From Actinomycetota bacterium (GTDB lineage Bacteria; Actinomycetota; Acidimicrobiia; Acidimicrobiales; UBA8592): a stretch of DNA of 7,161 nt. Location of the stretch: contig PATO01000029.1 of NCBI GenBank assembly GCA_002712415.1, positions 8,080 to 15,240 of the forward strand, written 5' to 3'. The translations under genes and the position numbers were made by a program. Under the pieces are notes generated by a model. That model searched no databases and had not been told where the DNA came from. It saw only the letters and a program-made list of their open reading frames with translations. This document shows positions 1 to 5,288 of this stretch, piece after piece (within the stretch, counting starts at the first letter, position 1; every line of letters starts with the position of its first letter).

Positions 1-107
1 TCCCGCCTGAATGTACCCTTCAAATCTCCATCCGTGACTTCGATATTGCCGTCACCATTTTTCACATACAACGCTTTTGTGAACGGGTGCACTAATCCAT
101 GTGACAT
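1..107 (-). CDS. N-terminal fragment of a small unidentified protein coupled to the Rieske gene (runs off the left edge)
   Basis: On the minus strand an ATG at 107-105 overlaps the TAA stop of the Rieske oxygenase by one base (TAATG). It opens a frame of 35 codons that continues past the window edge without a stop. A GGAG sequence at 121-118, inside the end of the Rieske gene, lies 10 bases upstream and could serve as ribosome binding site, so translational coupling is likely. The visible protein begins MSHGLVHPFTKALY and continues with a Gly/Asp-rich stretch (GDGNIEVTDGD, about residues 19-29) that looks like alternating strands and turns. No signal peptide, membrane segment or metal motif is visible. 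It loosely resembles small uncharacterised proteins I recall beside Rieske oxygenase alpha subunits, but that is memory and not a search. The overlap makes it a probable partner or accessory of the Rieske enzyme; its function is unknown. Confidence 0.72.
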   Translation of the reverse strand, partial: MSHGLVHPFTKALYVKNGDGNIEVTDGDLKGTFRR

Positions 108-1465
108 TATTTCTCTTCTCCGCACCATTCACTAAGTTTATGATGCAACCATCTCACTTTTGATTCTTGATAATTACTAAGCACCACTCCAGTTTTCTGA
201 GTTGTTTCTAACCCAAGCTGAACCTTACCCATATTGAATACGTCCTGATCAAAGACTTTCCCTAGTGTGTCAAGTTCTGGAGCATCGCTGAAGTTCTCAT
301 CGTCTGTTAACCAATGAACTGGAGCAGGATCGGGCTTCTCGCCTCTTTTGTAAGGAGCAAGGAAAATGCATTCCATGATTGAACTCCGATGATCATCCCC
401 ATTTGGTCTGAATCTATAAACGATTCTGTTAAATGCACCCCAAGGGTGAAAGTTAGGAAACAGTGTGTAATCAATACTGTCCATCATTTCAGCATCTGAC
501 ATGGAATCTACCCAATCTCCTGCCATTGGCCTCCAGCGATCACGTGAGAGTGCCGCAGCGTGGGCTCGCATAGTCTCCCCGTCTGGGATAGTGACAGGAA
601 GTTCCTTATCATAACTCACATCAAGCATGGAACGCATTTGATCCTCTTCTGACACTTCATAATCAAGTAAAGGGCTAGGTGTTCCACCTGGACTAATCAC
701 TCTTGCGAAATTGTCCCACACGTCGACTTGAGAATTCGTGTCACCTAAATACGCCATTATCTGAGGGTGTGTTGCATTTACATGGAATGCTTCGCAGAAA
801 GCTTCCTGAGCTATTTTCCAATTCGCATGTATTACTTTCGCTACGTGAGCTTGCTTATAGCGATTTTCAAGATCCCATACTTTGAAATGGTCATCCAACT
901 CGCCTATAAATTCTTCAAGTGGTTCTGCATCAGGGTCAGGATTTATGAACACAAAACCTGCCCACTCTCCCACCTTCACCTGCGGTAATTGAAATTGTTC
1001 CGCTTCGACGTGAGGGAAGTCCCACTTCGCAGGGACATCTTTAAGGTTGCCATCTAACTCCCATGCGAAACCATGAAAGGGGCAACGAATTTCAGAACAA
1101 CGCCCATCATAATCCTTAAGCTTTCTTCCTCTATGCAAACATGCATTTGGGTAAGCTTGGATCTCGTTTTCATTACTTCTCATGACGATGTAGCTGCGTC
1201 CAACTATCTCATAAATATAGTAATCTCCAACCTCAGGTATCTCGTCTGCACGGCAAGCGTACTGCCAAACCTTTGACCAAAGTTTTTCTTTCTCAACTTC
1301 ATGCCATTCACGTGTGGTGTATCTCGTTATCGGAAACTCATCAGGCCCAAAACTTACAGTTGATTCAAGCCGTAACACGTCAGGGACAGGGTGAGTGTCC
1401 TGATCCAACAATTCTTGGTAAGTAATACCCGGTGATCTCTCTGAAACATCTCGAATCATTGCCAC
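107..1465 (-). CDS. Rieske non-heme iron oxygenase, alpha (catalytic) subunit
   Basis: This 452-residue protein is a normal-length alpha subunit of the ring-hydroxylating / Rieske oxygenase family. These cytoplasmic enzymes use O2 and electrons from a separate reductase to hydroxylate or demethylate an organic substrate. The N-terminal Rieske domain (about residues 45-165) has the full 2Fe-2S ligand set: Cys109, His111, Cys128 and His131, with 16 residues between the two pairs. The catalytic domain follows. NWKIAQEAFCEAFHVNATH at 215-233 supplies His228 and His233, and Asp408 (D-x7-Q-x-G-L) is the likely third iron ligand. The residue that usually bridges the two metal sites as Asp is Glu225 here, as known for the carnitine oxygenase CntA. 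The GTG start is chosen because AAGGGG lies 8 bases upstream; an ATG two codons in (1459) would be 14 bases away. No beta subunit or reductase is visible. The substrate is unknown: aromatic, quaternary amine and other organic substrates all occur in the family. Confidence 0.95.
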   Translation of the reverse strand: MAMIRDVSERSPGITYQELLDQDTHPVPDVLRLESTVSFGPDEFPITRYTTREWHEVEKEKLWSKVWQYACRADEIPEVGDYYIYEIVGRSYIVMRSNENEIQAYPNACLHRGRKLKDYDGRCSEIRCPFHGFAWELDGNLKDVPAKWDFPHVEAEQFQLPQVKVGEWAGFVFINPDPDAEPLEEFIGELDDHFKVWDLENRYKQAHVAKVIHANWKIAQEAFCEAFHVNATHPQIMAYLGDTNSQVDVWDNFARVISPGGTPSPLLDYEVSEEDQMRSMLDVSYDKELPVTIPDGETMRAHAAALSRDRWRPMAGDWVDSMSDAEMMDSIDYTLFPNFHPWGAFNRIVYRFRPNGDDHRSSIMECIFLAPYKRGEKPDPAPVHWLTDDENFSDAPELDTLGKVFDQDVFNMGKVQLGLETTQKTGVVLSNYQESKVRWLHHKLSEWCGEEK

Positions 1466-1473
1466 GTCAAATT

Positions 1474-1479
1474 CCCCTT
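1474..1479 (-). promoter_or_regulatory. Ribosome binding site of the Rieske oxygenase gene
   Basis: Read on the minus strand, AAGGGG sits 8 bases before the GTG at 1465. That spacing favours the GTG start over the ATG at 1459. The same AAGGGG motif precedes the divergent Mo-hydroxylase gene. Confidence 0.6.
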
Positions 1480-1506
1480 CAATAGCCGGTATAAGCAGAA
1501 GTGTAC

Positions 1507-1535
1507 ATGAAACTACCCCTCAACAGGAATTTCAA
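1507..1535 (-). promoter_or_regulatory. Possible sigma70-type promoter for the Rieske gene
   Basis: On the minus strand a -35-like TTGAAA (5 of 6 to the consensus) is followed after 17 bases by TTTCAT (4 of 6 to TATAAT). Transcription would start near 1500, leaving a leader of about 35 bases that includes the AAGGGG ribosome binding site. The -10 match is poor, so this is only a candidate. Confidence 0.25.
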
Positions 1536-1628
1536 TAGATGTAGGGCGATAGTTAATTGCAGTTAAGAAGATAACAGTTTGACTCGTATTCTTTCGCCAT
1601 CAATGCAAGAATCTAGAGTGAGATAGTA

Positions 1629-1634
1629 AAGGGG
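1629..1634 (+). promoter_or_regulatory. Ribosome binding site of the Mo-hydroxylase gene
   Basis: AAGGGG ends 6 bases before the ATG at 1641, a standard spacing. It fixes this ATG as the start. Confidence 0.65.
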
Positions 1635-1640
1635 ATAACT

Positions 1641-3944
1641 ATGACTGATGTTAAAGGATCAATTCTTGGTAATGCCGTGCTACGCCGAGAAGATCCCACT
1701 CTGCTCACAGGTGAAGATAAATACTTTGATGACATGGAAATTGATGGCTTGGGATACGTGTACTTCGCCAGATCTCCAGTTGCCCATGCCAACATTATCT
1801 CTATCGATACTTCGGATGCCAAGGAAGTTCAGGGTGTAGTAGGAGTTTGGACTGCAGAGGAATTGGAACTAGAACCTCATCTGGGTTTTCTAATGTTTCC
1901 CCCCCATTTCGCGCGACCACCTCTAGCGAAAGAAAAGGTTCGATTAGTGGGAGACATTATCGCTGTCGTAGTGGCAGATTCGTTCTCGGTAGCCGCTGAT
2001 GCTGCGTCCATGATTTGGATGGATTACGATCCCCTCCCTGTAGTAACAGATCCAGAAAAGGCACTTCAGGATGGGGCTCCTATTCTTTTCGATGAGAATG
2101 GTTCAAATTTGTGCTTTGAGACTGGCATAGGCCTTGAAGATGGCGATCCCAACGAAGGTGCTGATCACATAACAAAGGTTCGGATCGTCAGCCAAAGATT
2201 AGCCGGAGTCCCGTTAGAGTCTAATGGAATTATTGTAATCCCTGAGCAAGACGGTGCTTTAACAGCGTGGATCCCGAGTCAAAATCCCATATCTGTTCGT
2301 GACACGTTAGCTTCTCAACTAGGAATGGATCCCGCCGACCTTAGAGTCGCAGCGCCTACGGTGGGAGGAGGATTCGGACCCAAACAAAACGTTTATGTGG
2401 AACACATAATTACTGCTGAACTTTCACGACAACTCCAACGACCTCTCAAATGGACCGAATTGCGGAGTGAGAATATGCTCTCGCTCGCTCAGGGTCGGGG
2501 TATGACTATGTATGGGGAAATGGGTTTCACAAAGGAGGGCAAGATAGTCGGTCTTGATGCGAAAGTTATCGCAGATGCTGGTGCCTATCCAGCTATAGGC
2601 GGATTCTTGACATTTTTCACTCAGACGATGATTCAAGGTGTTTACGATATTCCGAAAGTCCGCTTTCATGCACAGAGTGCAACAACAAACACAACACAAA
2701 CTGCTGCATATAGGGGCGCTGGACGACCAGAGGCTACACAACTGCTTGAACGTTTAATGGACGTGGCGGCAGATGAGTTAGACCTAGATCCTGCAGAAAT
2801 TAGATTCAAAAATTTCATACCGGAAGAGGCCTTCCCTATTACAACTTTGGGGGGAGCTAATTATGATTCCGGAGATTATTCCCTTGTACTCAATAAGGCG
2901 CTAGATGAGGCAAACTATCAGTCCTTATTAGCAGAACAACAAATGCGAAGAGAGCAAAATAGTGTGGTCCAGTTAGGAATTGGGATTGCAGCCTATGTTG
3001 AGATCACTGCCCCTACAGGTCTCCAATCCGAGTACGGAGCGGTTGAAGTGAATGAAGATGGCACTGTTACTGCTAGAGTTGGAACCAGTGCTCATGGTCA
3101 GGGTCACGTAACTGCATTTTCAATGCTAATTTCTGACCTTCTTGGGATTGAAATGGAAAAAATCACTATTTTGCAGTCTGACACAGATGAGATTTCTCGA
3201 GGGATTGGAACAATGGGTTCAAGATCCCTTCAGACTGCGGGGTCAGCTGTTCATGTCGCCAGCGAAACTGTTCTGGACAAGGCTAAGAAGTTAGCTTCTC
3301 ACTTACTTGAAGCTAATCCTGAAGATATCGTGAAAGGTGAGGGCGGTTTACATGTGGCAGGCGTCCCTACCAACTCATTGAGTTGGAGTGAGCTAGTAGA
3401 AGCTTCAAATGATGATGGCAAAAGACCTCCCGGTATGGAGCCCGGTTTGTCGCATGAATTGGATTTTGATGGGGGTGATTCAACATTTCCGTTCGGAGCA
3501 CATGTTGCTGTTGTTGAAGTAGATACCGAGACAGGGGCCGTTGAGCTGATACGTCACGTTGGTGTTGACGATTGTGGCAGAATTCTTAACCCACTGCTTG
3601 TCACGGGTCAGCAACATGGAGGAATTGCTCAGGGTGCAGCTCAAGCACTATTTGAGGGCGTTTTCTATGATGAGGAAGGTAACCCAATTACTGGGAACTT
3701 GATGGATTATGCGATTCCCTCGGCTGCTGAATTACCCTCATTTGAAACGTATAATACTGAAACAGCAAGCCCTCGCAATCCTTTAGGAGCAAAAGGTATT
3801 GGCGAGTCGGGAACAGTTGGGTCAACGCCAGCTATTCAGAATGCTGTAGTTGATGCTGTGGCCCACATGGGCGTCAAACATATAGACATGCCGTTGACTT
3901 CGGTAAATGTGTGGAATGCGATTTGTGAGAGCCAGGTTAATTAG
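1641..3944 (+). CDS. Xanthine dehydrogenase/CoxL-family molybdopterin-binding (large) subunit, form II-like
   Basis: This 767-residue protein is the large subunit of a molybdenum hydroxylase of the xanthine oxidase family, which hydroxylates aldehydes, purines or N-heterocycles with water-derived oxygen. The N-terminal hammerhead domain (about 15-130) opens with the typical R-x-E-D-P-x-LLTG segment (residues 15-24). The Mo-cofactor domains follow, with GGGFGPK (242-248), AYRGAGR (356-362), GQGH (486-489), GTMGSRS (523-529) and GAKGIGESG (716-724), whose Glu722 matches the catalytic glutamate. AYRGAGR is the form II signature. True form I CO dehydrogenase has AYRCSFR, whose Cys binds copper, and that Cys is absent here, so CO oxidation is not supported and coxL would be a misleading name. 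The usual FAD (CoxM-like) and 2Fe-2S (CoxS-like) subunits are not adjacent: upstream is the divergent Rieske gene and downstream an overlapping SnoaL-like gene. The substrate is unknown. Confidence 0.95.
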   Translation: MTDVKGSILGNAVLRREDPTLLTGEDKYFDDMEIDGLGYVYFARSPVAHANIISIDTSDAKEVQGVVGVWTAEELELEPHLGFLMFPPHFARPPLAKEKVRLVGDIIAVVVADSFSVAADAASMIWMDYDPLPVVTDPEKALQDGAPILFDENGSNLCFETGIGLEDGDPNEGADHITKVRIVSQRLAGVPLESNGIIVIPEQDGALTAWIPSQNPISVRDTLASQLGMDPADLRVAAPTVGGGFGPKQNVYVEHIITAELSRQLQRPLKWTELRSENMLSLAQGRGMTMYGEMGFTKEGKIVGLDAKVIADAGAYPAIGGFLTFFTQTMIQGVYDIPKVRFHAQSATTNTTQTAAYRGAGRPEATQLLERLMDVAADELDLDPAEIRFKNFIPEEAFPITTLGGANYDSGDYSLVLNKALDEANYQSLLAEQQMRREQNSVVQLGIGIAAYVEITAPTGLQSEYGAVEVNEDGTVTARVGTSAHGQGHVTAFSMLISDLLGIEMEKITILQSDTDEISRGIGTMGSRSLQTAGSAVHVASETVLDKAKKLASHLLEANPEDIVKGEGGLHVAGVPTNSLSWSELVEASNDDGKRPPGMEPGLSHELDFDGGDSTFPFGAHVAVVEVDTETGAVELIRHVGVDDCGRILNPLLVTGQQHGGIAQGAAQALFEGVFYDEEGNPITGNLMDYAIPSAAELPSFETYNTETASPRNPLGAKGIGESGTVGSTPAIQNAVVDAVAHMGVKHIDMPLTSVNVWNAICESQVN

Positions 3945-4447
3945 TGATTGATTCGCAAGAATTATCTCAACGTGCAGAAATAGTTGACGCCCTTCTTTCA
4001 TACACTCGCGGCATAGATCGGTTGGATGAAGAAAGCGTTACTTCAGCTTTTCATCCGGGCGCTATTTTAAATAATTATGGTCCAGAGCCTATGCCAATAG
4101 AGAGCTTTGTTGAATACGCATTACCTTCATTGAAGCAGCGATATTACGCTACTCAGCATAGGGTTTCGAATATTCGTGTAGAAATCAAAGATGATAAAGC
4201 GCTAGTTGAATCCTATGTGCTGGCGTACCATGTTGAAATGGGTGAAAACTCCAAGCAGTTACATACCTTTAACGGTAGATATATCGATACGTTCGCTTTA
4301 AGAGATGGGCATTGGAAGATAAGTGAGCGTTTCTTACGAAATGATTGGTCAAAGGTTGAAGATATTACAACTGAAATGGCCGGTTCAGGTGTTTGGGTTA
4401 AAAGTAGGCGCAACGCTGACGATCCCATTTATGACTTTTGGGACTGA
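3944..4447 (+). CDS. SnoaL-like / NTF2-fold protein (SnoaL_4 type)
   Basis: This 167-residue cytoplasmic protein has the alpha+beta cone fold typical of SnoaL, scytalone dehydratase, ketosteroid isomerase and Rieske oxygenase beta subunits. Visible hallmarks are the N-terminal helix ending Y20-TRGID-R26-LD, the AFHPGA turn (35-40), a TQHRVSN strand (70-76), and the final strands GRYIDTF (111-117) and GHWKISER (122-129). Asp25 and His72 lie where the active-site Asp and His often fall in dehydratase-like members, so catalysis is possible but unproven. The GTG start overlaps the stop of the Mo-hydroxylase gene by one base (TAGTG), with only a weak AGG seven bases upstream. Its translation therefore probably depends on the upstream gene, and a working link with it is likely. 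It could be a small isomerase/dehydratase, a binding protein, or an oxygenase beta-like subunit. Confidence 0.87.
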   Translation: MIDSQELSQRAEIVDALLSYTRGIDRLDEESVTSAFHPGAILNNYGPEPMPIESFVEYALPSLKQRYYATQHRVSNIRVEIKDDKALVESYVLAYHVEMGENSKQLHTFNGRYIDTFALRDGHWKISERFLRNDWSKVEDITTEMAGSGVWVKSRRNADDPIYDFWD

Positions 4448-4451
4448 CATT

Positions 4452-5288
4452 TTAACTTTCCGGTAGCCCATCTTTTAAGACCACGAATTGTCGATTCGGT
4501 TCATTAGCCGCTTCACGTGTTTCGGGCTTCCCCTTGTTTGGATCACCCCTGAGTAGAAACGATCCTTCCGGTGCGTACTGGAGAATGTAGGCTTTTCGTG
4601 TTTCAGTTGTTGTGTTAGCCCCTGTCATATGAGGAGTAAGCGATGAGAAGATAACAATACTTCCTGCTTTCGCTTCCACCGGTATTGCATCTGGGTGTTG
4701 CTCAAAACATTGAAACCCGAGTGGCTCTATATAGTCATGGGCGAGAGTTCCTTGTCGATGCACACTGGGAACGATCCATGGGCAGCCATTCTCGCGATTT
4801 ACGTCGACGAGAGGGACCCAGCAGGTCAAATATTGCTGGGGTTCAACGAAACCATATCCATTATCTTGATGCCAAGGGAAACGCCTTGGCTTTTGTGTTT
4901 GTTTGTATACGATTTGGTCCCAATAGAGTCGTACATCGGGGCCAATGAGGTCATGTGCAATGGATGTAAAAGGATCTGATGATAGGAATGCTTTTGCTTC
5001 AGGGAATCTTAATGAAGGGTGTATTCCAAATAAAATAGCCCCCGATTCTGCGATGGAAAGCCTGCTATCTTCCATTGCCTGTAGAAAGCCTTCTGTTTCA
5101 TTTGCAAGGACATCAAGTATGGGTGTTAGGTTGTTTATTCTCTTCTTTGAGATGACATCCTCTAAGAGGAGGAAACCTTCATTGTTGTATTGATCTATTT
5201 GTGCTTGGGTTAGAAAACCGCTTCGCTGAGTGGCGTTTTCCCATGAGAATTTGGTGTTCCAGGGATGCAGTGAGAGTGAGTTTGTCAT
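4452..5288 (-). CDS. Phytanoyl-CoA dioxygenase (PhyH) family Fe(II)/2-oxoglutarate oxygenase
   Basis: This 278-residue protein is a full-length PhyH-family oxygenase. Such enzymes hydroxylate an organic substrate using Fe(II), O2 and 2-oxoglutarate, releasing succinate and CO2. The double-stranded beta-helix core carries the facial triad His140-x-Asp142 (in FPWHQDNGYG) and distal His220 (in SSLTPHMTGAN). Arg231, eleven residues later, is well placed to bind the 2-oxoglutarate carboxylate. The stretches LTCWVPLVDVNRENGCPWIVPSVHRQG (154-180) and ILQYAPEG (235-242) are typical of the family. The ATG overlaps the TAA of the upstream substrate-binding protein (TAATG); a GGAG lies only 2 bases before it, so reinitiation after the upstream stop is the likely way it is translated. 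The 3' end is 4 bases from the convergent SnoaL-like gene. Substrates in this family range from fatty acyl-CoAs to ectoine and small natural products, so none is assigned. Confidence 0.93.
   Translation of the reverse strand: MTNSLSLHPWNTKFSWENATQRSGFLTQAQIDQYNNEGFLLLEDVISKKRINNLTPILDVLANETEGFLQAMEDSRLSIAESGAILFGIHPSLRFPEAKAFLSSDPFTSIAHDLIGPDVRLYWDQIVYKQTQKPRRFPWHQDNGYGFVEPQQYLTCWVPLVDVNRENGCPWIVPSVHRQGTLAHDYIEPLGFQCFEQHPDAIPVEAKAGSIVIFSSLTPHMTGANTTTETRKAYILQYAPEGSFLLRGDPNKGKPETREAANEPNRQFVVLKDGLPES

Larger units (their letters stand above)
1466..1640. promoter_or_regulatory. Divergent intergenic regulatory region between the Rieske and Mo-hydroxylase genes
   Basis: These 175 non-coding bases are the only sizeable intergenic stretch in the window and must hold the start signals for both divergent arms, unless a distant promoter reads through. 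Candidate signals are weak. On the minus strand TTGAAA (1535-1530) and TTTCAT (1512-1507) are 17 bases apart. On the plus strand a TTGACT at 1579-1584 lacks a convincing -10 at the right distance. An AGTTAA hexamer is repeated exactly 10 bases apart (1551-1556, 1561-1566), and a small dyad GTTA-N6-TAAC lies at 1562-1575. These could be an operator for a shared regulator, but no regulator gene is in the window. Nothing resembling a riboswitch or RNA gene is seen here. Confidence 0.6.

Noticed and set aside
1478..1538. Eight-base direct repeat TTCAATAG at 1478-1485 and 1531-1538
   Set aside because: A single 8-base repeat in about 175 A/T-rich bases is easily expected by chance, and the flanks do not match.
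1579..1607. TTGACT followed 17 bases later by AATGCA as a plus-strand promoter for the Mo-hydroxylase gene
   Set aside because: The -35 match is good, but the -10 position matches TATAAT poorly and no better hexamer lies within 16-18 bases.
1899..1905. Run of seven C in the Mo-hydroxylase gene as a phase-variation tract or frameshift
   Set aside because: The frame reads through intact into all expected domains and the run encodes a plausible F-P-P-H stretch; seven bases alone is weak evidence for slippage.
2424..2741. 105-codon minus-strand open frame inside the Mo-hydroxylase gene
   Set aside because: It is antisense to the conserved Mo-cofactor domain (covering AYRGAGR), is Cys/Ser-rich in a way typical of shadow frames, and has no supporting context.
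5158..5170. TCCTCT-A-AGAGGA palindrome in the PhyH-like gene
   Set aside because: The arms are six bases with a one-base centre, too tight to form a hairpin, and it has no positional logic within the gene.
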